64,000 nucleotides of DNA from Trissonchulus latispiculum. Lineage: Eukaryota; Nematoda; Enoplea; Enoplida; Ironidae. Shown one piece after another: positions 37,521 to 44,885 of this stretch (positions are counted from its first letter, which is position 1; every line of letters starts with the position of its first letter). A model generated the notes under the pieces. That model made no database searches, was not told where the DNA came from, and worked only from the letters and a program-made list of their open reading frames with translations. The DNA is taken from assembly GCA_030248195.1 (NCBI GenBank), contig JASAND010028163.1, forward strand, positions 1 through 64,000. The letters run 5' to 3'. The translations under genes were made by a program, and so were the position numbers.

Positions 37521-37773
37521 GTAGCAGTATAGTGAAGGATTCGTAAAGTTATGCAAATATTGCCTATAACAAATCTCACGCCAATGTACTTTGTGTGTTG
37601 GGCGACACCGAAAACAATTTCTCCGGAGATTGCGGCCGAATAATTTTTGTTGGGGTTGTTTTTTTGATTAAAATAAAAACGAAACTGAGCAGGGGAGGCC
37701 AAAACAAAGCAATCATACAATTTTTAATTTTTAGTGTCAGGGTAAATTTTTGTGTATTGGGGGGGGTGGGGGT

Positions 37774-38083
37774 CCCCCCCCACTTCACCCCTAGAAGCTC
37801 CTATGTTTATGTGTTAAAGCGTCGAAATCAATAAAATAATATAGACGCAAAGAATTAATGATTCATTAATTTTAACAACCTTATGATAATGCCAAGTCAA
37901 AAATCAATGCTTAGCTAATATGAACAGCTGTTTCTTTAGCTGCCTTAATTTAATGATTACGTAACCACGTGCTTACAGGCAGCAAGGCCAAGTCACGTGC
38001 TTACTTTATGCAATCATTGCTTGCGCAATCAATTATTATCTGCGCCGGCGGTTGGCAATTACGTCACCATTTCCAGGAATTAC
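37774..38083. repeat. Polinton left terminal inverted repeat
   Basis: It starts with a C8 run then ACTTCACCCCTAGAAGCTCC, and is almost identical to the reverse complement of 51838-52146. Differences are few, for example GCTTGCGCAATC versus GCTTACGCAATC and small indels. Pairing fades after TTCCAGGAATTA. Confidence 0.9.
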
Positions 38084-38172
38084 CTTAAATTACCTAATTC
38101 CAGAGCATAAAACAACAGCTTAACCGGTTGCACCACATTCATATTTTCATTTATGAATAACCCCTCTCCTTC

Positions 38173-38310
38173 ATGCACTTCTAAATTTTTTCAATAAACT
38201 CAAGCACAGGAAGTGCATCAGAAATGCCATTGAGTTATTCATCACCCCATCCTAGTGATGGAGCGGTTCAGCATCTAGCACGCTGCATGAATAACTCAAT
38301 GGCATTTCTG
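38173..38310 (-). ncRNA. Two consecutive hairpins in the Polinton left end (possible small RNA)
   Basis: A perfect 24-bp inverted repeat (38219-38242 against 38287-38310) encloses a 44-base loop. Directly next to it, ATGCACTTC at 38173-38181 pairs with GAAGTGCAT at 38210-38218. Neither is part of the terminal inverted repeat and neither overlaps a gene. A TATA box at 38337 would place a leftward start near the foot of the first hairpin. Transcription is inferred, not shown; the structure could instead act in replication, packaging or RNA 3'-end formation. Confidence 0.45.
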
Positions 38311-38336
38311 TGCCCTTAACTAGGTGTTTGCTAACG

Positions 38337-38344
38337 TATATATA
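38337..38344. promoter_or_regulatory. TATA box near the Polinton left end
   Basis: TATATATA followed by AAC reads as a TATA box on either strand. Leftward, it lies 27-34 bases before the 24-bp hairpin stem, the usual TATA-to-start distance. Rightward, it would drive a transcript antisense to the TBP-like gene. Confidence 0.4.
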
Positions 38345-38484
38345 ACTACACTGCAGCCGCTGCATCACTGAATCAGGTTTCATAACAGACAGAGTGAGAC
38401 TTGTTCAGCATTTGGAATGCCTTAACGACAGCACCACGGGAAGGTTCTCTGTCACCGCTGTCATTGTTTTTTTCTTTTTTTTCT

Positions 38485-38490
38485 TTTATT
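38485..38490 (-). terminator. AATAAA polyadenylation signal after the late gene cluster
   Basis: AATAAA on the minus strand lies 12 bases beyond the stop of the TBP-like gene, followed by an A-rich run. It is the first such signal downstream of the stop of the leftmost gene, so it could end the transcript or transcripts of the left gene cluster. Confidence 0.45.
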
Positions 38491-38502
38491 TCTCGTATAT
38501 CT

Positions 38503-39000
38503 TTATTTCAAGAAAGCACAACAAACACAGCACACATAATCTACAAGACTAACAGCATCAGATACACTACGCAAACCAACAATAAAAAACTTGCCATTAT
38601 GAAACATTCTTATAGTACCCCCATTCATTTTCCATACTAGGCCACTATACAACTCCAACTCTAAGCAAATATCCGAACAGTTACATTTGAGATGGTTGTA
38701 AAGACCCTCCAAATCAATTTCAGAACCAATCTGATGAGAAACTACAACATTGCAGGTGGTCTGCACCCGAACACTTGTATTTAAAAGCTTTGCCAGTTTC
38801 CTTCCACTCTCCATCCCATCATCTTCGTTTCTCGCTCCGAGACACAAGAAACTTCCCGTTGAAAATAATAAAATTGTGCAAGGCCCTACAGTTAGAATGG
38901 CTCCACTAAACCGTCCTGGATTGTAGACAGCTCCTTGGACTTTAGTTAAGTCTACTTTGGAATTCAGCTTTCCTTTGTGTACAATGTTAACAATCTTCAT
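38503..39000 (-). CDS. TATA-binding-protein-like protein encoded by the Polinton
   Basis: The 165-aa product resembles the saddle-shaped core of TBP, the factor that recognises TATA boxes and nucleates RNA polymerase initiation. It begins MKIVNIVHKGKLNSKVDL, then YNPGRFSGAILTV and TILLFSTGSFLCLGAR (first TBP repeat: basic-aliphatic strand, YNP-x-RF, F-S-x-G, GA). The second half has LYSGLVWKM and IRMFHNGKFFIVGLRS (second repeat: PGL-like, F-x-x-G-K, G). Length fits a bare two-repeat core. The ATG at 39000 overlaps the protease stop by 14 bases, and the frame's extension further upstream has no other ATG. Conserved DNA-intercalating Phe positions cannot be assigned by eye. Possible role: directing host polymerase to the element's own TATA-containing promoters. 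Confidence 0.7.
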   Translation of the reverse strand: MKIVNIVHKGKLNSKVDLTKVQGAVYNPGRFSGAILTVGPCTILLFSTGSFLCLGARNEDDGMESGRKLAKLLNTSVRVQTTCNVVVSHQIGSEIDLEGLYNHLKCNCSDICLELELYSGLVWKMNGGTIRMFHNGKFFIVGLRSVSDAVSLVDYVCCVCCAFLK

Positions 39001-39469
39001 AGCTTCTGCACGTACAACACTGAGCTGAAGGACAGTACTTGTAAACGCGCAACCTGTCGACAAAAGTTTTCACAATTGAGTCGTTCTTGTCTCCGCGCTT
39101 CCTTAAATAGTTAATGATGCCCTCGAACGACCATCCTCTCAGTCTTTTATGTAAAAAATAGACGCAGTACTCTCCACAAACGTTAGTATCAAAGTCCTGC
39201 AAACAAAACTGGTTAGTTTTGTGAATGATATATTTTTCTTGGCAAGCCAAAATTGGCTCCAGGCCATAGCTGTCAAAGTATTCTGTATACTGGTCAAAAT
39301 ACATTGCAATCCAATGTTGGCCGGGAGCCACTGCAGGATCAGTATTGAGAACTAGACATGCTGGCCTTTGATGGATTTCTGGCAATTGATCGGAAGGAAA
39401 TACTCCCAAGAAGAATCTATCAACGCACAAATCCCTTTTAAATGTTTCTTCAATTTCCAAACTGTTCAT
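38987..39469 (-). CDS. Adenovirus-type maturation cysteine protease (Polinton PRO)
   Basis: The 160-aa protein shows the adenain/Ulp1-like order. His52 sits in GQHWIAMYFD, an acidic residue in YFDSYG (about residue 66), and the catalytic Cys102 in NVCGEYCVYFLHKRLRG. In Polintons this enzyme is taken to process capsid proteins during assembly. The first ATG is at 39469; the open frame extends to a GTG at 39493 but has no earlier ATG. The gene lies between the capsid gene (43-bp gap) and the TBP-like gene (14-bp overlap). It is somewhat shorter than adenovirus proteases. Confidence 0.88.
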   Translation of the reverse strand: MNSLEIEETFKRDLCVDRFFLGVFPSDQLPEIHQRPACLVLNTDPAVAPGQHWIAMYFDQYTEYFDSYGLEPILACQEKYIIHKTNQFCLQDFDTNVCGEYCVYFLHKRLRGWSFEGIINYLRKRGDKNDSIVKTFVDRLRVYKYCPSAQCCTCRSYEDC

Positions 39470-39512
39470 ATTGTCTCCTATGACGAGCTCCACTGCTATT
39501 CATTTATTAATT

Positions 39513-40853
39513 TTACAGTGAGTAGTCAAAGAATGGCGTCCTGTTTTGATCGATAGAAATTAAGTTATCAAATTCACCATAGATAATGATTTCTACTCCT
39601 TGTGCATTTGCGCTTAGGGGTTCCTTCAATTGCATGTACAAAGATAGATCCCCTTCTTTTATTAGTTCCATTGCACCTCCATCGATACTGTCTGCTGTTA
39701 GATTAAAGGCAAAAATTGTGTACCCTTTACGATAATCTCCGTATGATAAATCTATTCCTTTATCACTGTTGACTGCGCTAATGCCCTCAAATAGGTACAT
39801 ATATGGGACACTGTACTGGAAGGCATCCCAATCCATTTTCATCGGATGTTTAGGAATATACTCATCTCCGCATTTGAGCGACAGCTCACTGATTTTGCCG
39901 GTTTCAAACTGCAAAGGGTTCTTGGTAAAAGAACCATTGAAAGCTTCGGAGTCTACCAGCACCATAACCACTCGCCTGGGTAGTTGACCAGAAAAGATTG
40001 AATTCTCCACAACTGACTGAGACTTAGGCGCCACGTGCCTAGTCACCATTTTAACCCTCCTGATAGGATATTTTGCTGCCTTGTTGCTGCGTAGAACATT
40101 TTCAATTGCCAAACTAAGGGATTCCTGCGGCTTCACCTTCCATACATACCATCTAAGATCTTCCACCTTTATTTTGTAGGCTGTTCCTTCACTCATCAGG
40201 ACAAATTTATCTGAATTTCTGTGTAATTCTATCGAGAATTCGGTATCACTTAGCATATATCTGTCTTGTTTGAACAGGTCACAATGCAAAGGAGCAAGCA
40301 ATTCCACCCCCTTATTCGTCATGAATGGCTTTCCCCTCCATTTCATAGCGCCTGTTGACAGATCACTAAAATTTCCTACAGTGTCTTTGTAGAACATAGC
40401 CAGTTGCTGATGAGTTGTCTTTGCGTCCCAACCATAGCTTAACAATACTTCCAAGTACGCCTTATAGGCGTATAAGGGCCCACTGTTTTCAATCTCTTTG
40501 TCACTAAGTTTGACAATGACTCTTTCAAACAGGGTGGAGCCAATCAGATTGATGGGCGCTACTATAGCCTTGCTCTTGTCTGCTGCACCACTCGCCAATG
40601 TCGGGTATTCCAGGTCCTTTCCATCTTCCGTGACAATTTTTATTTTTAAATACAGATAATTTTTGTTCAAATCCAGCATAAAGGAATCCTTTGGCACATG
40701 TATTCTGTAGGGACCATTGTCTGTCACTGGATTCTGAGGATAATACTCTGCCCAGTAGCCTTTTTCTACAGCAACCTGAGTAGGTGGAAGGGAGAATAGA
40801 TCCAGTTCACTTTTGAATCCAGGATATGATTGCGCGTCAAGCTGCTTAGCCAT
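39513..40853 (-). CDS. Polinton major capsid protein (double jelly roll)
   Basis: A 446-aa protein that matches Polinton major capsid proteins in length and N-terminal pattern (a polar arm, then KGYWAEYYPQNPVTDNGPY and strands such as LNKNYLYLKIKIVTEDGK). These double-jelly-roll proteins form the hexon-like shell of predicted polintovirus particles. It follows the basic small gene with an 8-base overlap (ATGGCTAA: start and stop interlocked) and is followed 43 bases later by the protease. Start at ATG 40853; an upstream TTG is in frame but unlikely. The fold assignment is by family resemblance. Confidence 0.85.
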   Translation of the reverse strand: MAKQLDAQSYPGFKSELDLFSLPPTQVAVEKGYWAEYYPQNPVTDNGPYRIHVPKDSFMLDLNKNYLYLKIKIVTEDGKDLEYPTLASGAADKSKAIVAPINLIGSTLFERVIVKLSDKEIENSGPLYAYKAYLEVLLSYGWDAKTTHQQLAMFYKDTVGNFSDLSTGAMKWRGKPFMTNKGVELLAPLHCDLFKQDRYMLSDTEFSIELHRNSDKFVLMSEGTAYKIKVEDLRWYVWKVKPQESLSLAIENVLRSNKAAKYPIRRVKMVTRHVAPKSQSVVENSIFSGQLPRRVVMVLVDSEAFNGSFTKNPLQFETGKISELSLKCGDEYIPKHPMKMDWDAFQYSVPYMYLFEGISAVNSDKGIDLSYGDYRKGYTIFAFNLTADSIDGGAMELIKEGDLSLYMQLKEPLSANAQGVEIIIYGEFDNLISIDQNRTPFFDYSL

Positions 40854-41268
40854 TTCCAAATACGTCAGATCGAAGTGTTACTCTACGTCTCTTTCTTATC
40901 CTTCTTATGTCTTTTGCCGGTGGTCTATAACCAATACCTTCGCCCTCTTGCTGTAAATCGTCACCAACCTTACTCAGTGTGCGTCCCAACGCCTGACGGC
41001 TACGCTTCTTCAATGAGCTTTTTATGTCTTTTTGTTCATTAAGATAATCTCTTGCAACTTCGCTTCCTGTTCTAAGCGCCTCCTTGCCGACATGAACACC
41101 AACCTTTCTTACTGTGGGCCAGACAGCTCGAAACAGGCCCCTAAAGAAACTTCCAATTCCATACCCTCTTTGATAAGGTTGTCCGGAATATGTGGGAAGT
41201 GCACCTCCTGTCTGCAGCAGCGCATCTTCCCAAGTCTTTATACTTTCTGGATAGTAGGGGGTTCTCAT
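40846..41268 (-). CDS. Small basic Polinton virion-type protein
   Basis: The 140-aa product has a Gly-rich amphipathic segment (YGIGSFFRGLFRAVWPTV) and a very basic C-terminus ending near KDIRRIRKRRRVTLRSDV. Such proteins next to the capsid genes of Polintons resemble adenovirus core or membrane-lytic small virion proteins in size and composition, but no firm homology can be claimed. Its ATG overlaps the stop of the penton gene (ATGA) and its stop overlaps the capsid ATG, so the three are tightly coupled. Confidence 0.65.
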   Translation of the reverse strand: MRTPYYPESIKTWEDALLQTGGALPTYSGQPYQRGYGIGSFFRGLFRAVWPTVRKVGVHVGKEALRTGSEVARDYLNEQKDIKSSLKKRSRQALGRTLSKVGDDLQQEGEGIGYRPPAKDIRRIRKRRRVTLRSDVFGNG

Positions 41269-42104
41269 TGTCTTAACCTTCTAAAGTGTAGCTTGACAAA
41301 CACCTTTCCAAATGAAAATTTAACAGGCTTGCCACTATCATCGTTTATATTAATTTCAATGGTACTAAACTCCTTCTTCAACACAGGCACATAGTGCGGA
41401 TTATGGTATTCTTTGCTTATACTATCGCCATGTTCACCTTCAACATTAATCACTCTGATCAATGGAGCCAACGCATTACCTACTACTTGAGGGGCTACCA
41501 CGTCGCAGTAAACGTATAAAGAATAAAAACCCCCTTTCATATCAGGCTCTCTTTCTGCTGCAAACTCCAACAAGTTGTAAGCTGTAGCGCTGTTTGGTGC
41601 TATTTGTTTGCCTTCCAAAGACACAATTTTGTCAACCGACCGTGTAGTTCTCTGATTTCCCCAATCAAAACCAAGCATTTGATACAAATCATCGCTCAGT
41701 CGTAGATAGTAGACAAACCTAACCTTTTTTGCTGGTACAGTGTATACAACTCTATGTCTGTATCCATCAAATCTAAAGTGTATTGGGACTGCCTCCTGGG
41801 TGGTAGGATGGCGCATATTGAGAATAGTAAAATTGATGGCTTGACACAAGTCGTCAACTGTGTCGTAGTGTCTTTTTGGTAGTTGTTTAACTACCGGACG
41901 GTGATTAGGGAAAGTTATTGAAATTGTGGTGTCCTTTTCTAGAAAGTTTCCCCATGTCACAGGATACATCATTTCGACTAGGGCCACTTCCCATTCACCT
42001 TCTAGATCTATTCGATGAGGTAGTCTTACTTCATAATGAGCTAGAGTATTACTGTCAAAGTCTCCGGTATTACTAGGCAGTTGCAGGTAGAAATCCGTCG
42101 CCAT
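41265..42104 (-). CDS. Polinton penton/minor capsid protein
   Basis: The 279-aa product begins MATDFYLQLPSNTGDF, then NTLAHYEVRLPHRIDLEGEW and EVALVEMMYPVTW, a pattern shared by the minor capsid (single-jelly-roll penton) proteins of metazoan Polintons. It would occupy the five-fold vertices of the capsid. It starts inside the end of the integrase gene (32-base overlap) and ends in an ATGA junction with the basic small gene. A jelly-roll fold is inferred from family, not visible directly. Confidence 0.75.
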   Translation of the reverse strand: MATDFYLQLPSNTGDFDSNTLAHYEVRLPHRIDLEGEWEVALVEMMYPVTWGNFLEKDTTISITFPNHRPVVKQLPKRHYDTVDDLCQAINFTILNMRHPTTQEAVPIHFRFDGYRHRVVYTVPAKKVRFVYYLRLSDDLYQMLGFDWGNQRTTRSVDKIVSLEGKQIAPNSATAYNLLEFAAEREPDMKGGFYSLYVYCDVVAPQVVGNALAPLIRVINVEGEHGDSISKEYHNPHYVPVLKKEFSTIEININDDSGKPVKFSFGKVFVKLHFRRLRQ

Positions 42105-43164
42105 CGCTGATCCAGCTATTAAACTTTTCTGGATATCCTGACCACTTCACCAGATACTCAAGTTTGCCGCGGCGCCGACGCCTTTTTATGATTTTTTCAA
42201 TCCAATAGCTGTCGGGCTGGGTTACGGCCTGTAGCTCAGGCTCATAAAATCCTCCCTGCACCGATTCATTCTGTAGATCCACAAGTTGATACATTGGAGG
42301 GTAGCTGTTGGTTGGTACTCTTGCAATTTTGAACAGCTCTTCGGACCAATTGGGAAGGTAACCTTTATCAAAAGTTCCCTTTGCTTTACTGATCCGAACA
42401 ATATCTCCTACCTGCAAGCTTGCTCTCGCATTTGGATGCTGCTGACGCCCATACAACTTTTGGTAAACCCTGTAATGATTAGTGCGGTCGGAAGCTTCTG
42501 CTGGAGTCATACCAATGCTTGCATGTTTTGTGTTGTTGTAAGCATCAACAAACTGCTGTAAGTCATCAATGTATCGATAGCTTCTAGTTTTAGTGAAATA
42601 CTTCCACAGTTTGGTCTTCAGTGTTCTATTGAATCGTTCCACAATGCTACACTTAATATCAGGATTGTCGCATGTATAGAAATGTATGCCATGGTTGATA
42701 AGAAGCCGTTGAAATTGTTGATTTAGAAATTCCTTGCCTTTATCTGATTGTAACTTTGCTGGCATTCGCGACGACTGCAGTAGTATAGACTCGAATGCAG
42801 CAGCAACCTCACGGGCAGTCTTAGACTTTACAGGAACTGCCCAAGCGTATTTTGAAAACACATCTATGCTTGTTAGCAGAAACTTGTATCCGTCGTTCAC
42901 ATTTGCCACTCTAGACATATCTGCTAAATCAATTTGCCATAACATATCAACGCCAGTGACAAAATATCTCCTTCTAGCATACTTACGCCGAATAGGTTTA
43001 TGCAAAGTGTAAGTATATTGTTTCTTGAGCCAATCTTTAACTGCTGGCAATGTTAATCCTGGAGCAGATTCTGAAGCCTTGACATAGTTGTACAGCTTCC
43101 GAGGACCAGAATATGCCACGGGACTGGAGGGAGTATAGTAGTAGTATGCTAAAGTGTCTTCCAT
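42073..43164 (-). CDS. Polinton integrase (RVE family) with C-terminal chromodomain
   Basis: The 363-aa protein carries the retroviral-type integrase core: Asp79 in LWQIDLADM, Asp141 in LQSDKGKEF and Glu176 in VERFNRTLK, giving D-x34-E spacing for the last pair. After an SH3-like region (VGDIVRISKAKGTFDKGY) the C-terminus has a chromodomain (about 319-353, with YWIEKIIKRR and LEYLVKWSGY). This could steer insertion to modified histones. A classic HHCC zinc domain is not evident at the N-terminus. It overlaps its upstream neighbour by 16 and its downstream neighbour by 32 bases. It would insert the linear element into host DNA. Confidence 0.93.
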   Translation of the reverse strand: MEDTLAYYYYTPSSPVAYSGPRKLYNYVKASESAPGLTLPAVKDWLKKQYTYTLHKPIRRKYARRRYFVTGVDMLWQIDLADMSRVANVNDGYKFLLTSIDVFSKYAWAVPVKSKTAREVAAAFESILLQSSRMPAKLQSDKGKEFLNQQFQRLLINHGIHFYTCDNPDIKCSIVERFNRTLKTKLWKYFTKTRSYRYIDDLQQFVDAYNNTKHASIGMTPAEASDRTNHYRVYQKLYGRQQHPNARASLQVGDIVRISKAKGTFDKGYLPNWSEELFKIARVPTNSYPPMYQLVDLQNESVQGGFYEPELQAVTQPDSYWIEKIIKRRRRRGKLEYLVKWSGYPEKFNSWISDGDGFLPATA

Positions 43165-43736
43165 TTCAGTTTTCGCAGAGCCAAACCAGTTCCTCCTTGA
43201 ATTTGTTGTTGTGTATGATTATTGATATAGTTCCATCTACTTGGGTTTGTGATAAATTCTCGAGGAACGTTGCTATCTCGCAAGGCTGTCGCCATCAGCT
43301 CCCATCCTCTAGCTGGACTTTTCTTTGGCCTATGCCTGACAAAGTCGTGAACCAAGTCAAGTATTCGCGATCCATGTTCCACGGTACCTTTATATGAAAT
43401 TTCCCCTTTGTCATTGATCTTAAAATCTGGAATGGTTTTCAAATGATCAATTAATTTATCTCCTACCTTTTGCAGATTCTTTGGCAAAGTAGCAACAATA
43501 GGATCAATTTTTGGAGGAGGATCTTGCTTCACAGGTTCACTGGCTGGACTTTGTTTAACAAGAATCTCTTGTCCCTTGTCTCTAAGCAGACGCCGCCTGT
43601 AATCCTTTTGTCTATACAATGCCAGCTTAACGTCAGATGGGTACTTCCGCTTTCTTGTCACATGCTCCACATCTGTTACACTTTCTTTTAGATGGCGCTC
43701 AAAGTATTCTGGTCGCACAAGGATAGAGTACTCCAT
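43149..43736 (-). CDS. Conserved Polinton protein of unknown function (195 aa)
   Basis: Basic protein starting MEYSILVRPEYFERHLKE with a Lys/Arg-rich middle (KRKYPSDVKLALYRQKDYRR) and a conserved-looking C-terminal half (GWELMATALRDSNVPREF, SRWNYINN). Similar proteins occur beside integrase and small virion genes in animal Polintons, but I know of no assigned role. Its start shares a base with the preceding stop (TAATG) and its end overlaps the integrase start by 16 bases. A structural or nucleoprotein role is only a guess. Confidence 0.6.
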   Translation of the reverse strand: MEYSILVRPEYFERHLKESVTDVEHVTRKRKYPSDVKLALYRQKDYRRRLLRDKGQEILVKQSPASEPVKQDPPPKIDPIVATLPKNLQKVGDKLIDHLKTIPDFKINDKGEISYKGTVEHGSRILDLVHDFVRHRPKKSPARGWELMATALRDSNVPREFITNPSRWNYINNHTQQQIQGGTGLALRKLKWKTL

Positions 43737-44077
43737 TATCTTTTCATAACTAGATCGGTAACTAGTCCACCAACAATTCCTAGCAAAGGAGCAAGCAGCG
43801 TAGGAAGGAAACCTCCTTGTTGTACAATTAGTCGCTTCTTTGACTGTACGGTTTTCTGTTTATTACGAAGGTGACGCAAAAGTTTCCTGTGTCGCTTCAG
43901 CCGTCGTAAATCCTTTTCAGGAAGTAGAACGTTACCAGACAACACATTTTCTACGCAATCACAAATAGCTTTTATTAATTCTGAATTTCCATTTTCAATA
44001 ATACCACGCCGTTGCTTAGCATTGCACGTGCAAAGCACTTTGAGGTAGTCAACATGCTTTTCAAAACGTTTAGCCAT
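43736..44077 (-). CDS. Small Polinton protein with C-terminal hydrophobic segment (113 aa)
   Basis: The N-terminal half is helical and has several cysteines (LKVLCTCNAKQRRG). The middle is strongly basic (LRRLKRHRKLLRHLRNKQK). The C-terminus, after GG, is a hydrophobic stretch (FLPTLLAPLLGIVGGLVTDL) that could insert in a membrane. This architecture recurs in animal Polintons and suggests a minor virion or membrane-active component; the function is not established. It is the first gene of the overlapping cluster, 52 bases after the ATPase stop. Confidence 0.6.
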   Translation of the reverse strand: MAKRFEKHVDYLKVLCTCNAKQRRGIIENGNSELIKAICDCVENVLSGNVLLPEKDLRRLKRHRKLLRHLRNKQKTVQSKKRLIVQQGGFLPTLLAPLLGIVGGLVTDLVMKR

Positions 44078-44129
44078 TCCAGCAAGAGCTTAAGCAAAAT
44101 ACAGTAACTAATGTGTGTTTGAATCCTTT

Positions 44130-44774
44130 TTATGTCTTTTTCAGTTTGTAAACACCATTTGGCTCGTTGGGAAATATTGTTGATCTCAGCCGAAAATCAT
44201 CTGGTGTGTTCTGATCCAAGTCAATGAGCAAGTACCCATGCGGTTTCTGCGTGGCGTGGTTAAACGCTTGCATGAATCCGTCTACTTTGCCGGGAAACAT
44301 TTGCTTTGCCAGATTCAGAGGAGTTAGTTTGTCAGCTGGATTTTTCATCAAGACTATGTATTGGGCGTTGATTCGGCTAGTACGTCGCTTATCAAAAAAT
44401 ATGTCTTGAGTAATGTGTATCACGCTACACGACCAATGATGGCACCCGCGAGTAAACAATTCAATTAGTCTAGAATCTTTCTGCACCTCGGACATTAAAT
44501 CATCTATCACTACCAGAGTAGGCCGGCCAGTTTTCAACTCTTCCAGTTCTGGAATTCCCTGGTGAAATTCAACATCAACTAAATCATCATATGTTGCTTG
44601 CCACTCACTGTAGCACCAGAGAATGCGCTGTGGACTAGGAACTATAATTTGGTCTGAGAAACGTATCAGCTTAGACACGAACGTTGTTTTACCGGCCTTA
44701 GTGGGAGCGGCTACTATACATGTGAAAGGGTGTTGAAATTTCAGAAAGGGAGTGGCAATAACGTTTTGGGCCAT
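44130..44774 (-). CDS. Packaging ATPase (FtsK/HerA, A32-like)
   Basis: The 214-aa protein has a Walker A motif AAPTKAGKTT near residues 22-31 and a Walker B strand TLVVIDDLM near 87-95, followed by a sensor-like FTRGCHHWSCSVIHITQD. This is the pattern of Polinton and nucleocytoplasmic virus genome-packaging ATPases, which pump DNA into preformed capsids. The ATG at 44774 has a TATATATA box 81 bases upstream and an AATAAA signal of the preceding gene in between. Confidence 0.9.
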   Translation of the reverse strand: MAQNVIATPFLKFQHPFTCIVAAPTKAGKTTFVSKLIRFSDQIIVPSPQRILWCYSEWQATYDDLVDVEFHQGIPELEELKTGRPTLVVIDDLMSEVQKDSRLIELFTRGCHHWSCSVIHITQDIFFDKRRTSRINAQYIVLMKNPADKLTPLNLAKQMFPGKVDGFMQAFNHATQKPHGYLLIDLDQNTPDDFRLRSTIFPNEPNGVYKLKKT

Positions 44775-44822
44775 CCCCGCTTACAAATCTTAGAGAATAA
44801 ACGAACACAACGACAAACTTCT

Positions 44823-44828
44823 TTTTAT
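44823..44828 (-). terminator. AATAAA polyadenylation signal after the NADAR gene
   Basis: AATAAA on the minus strand lies 58 bases past the NADAR stop, in the gap before the ATPase start. Confidence 0.4.
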
Positions 44829-44854
44829 TAATTTAGCAATTATTTAGCACACCG

Positions 44855-44862
44855 TATATATA
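44855..44862 (-). promoter_or_regulatory. TATA box upstream of the ATPase gene
   Basis: TATATATA at 81-88 bases before the ATPase ATG, within the 111-bp gap after the NADAR gene, is placed to start a separate ATPase transcript. Confidence 0.45.
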
Positions 44863-44885
44863 CTCTGTCTTTAAAAATCACCAGT

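Noticed and set aside
38401..38640. 79-codon plus-strand frame downstream of the TATA box in the Polinton left end
   Set aside because: It lacks an ATG near its start and is antisense to the end of the TBP-like gene.
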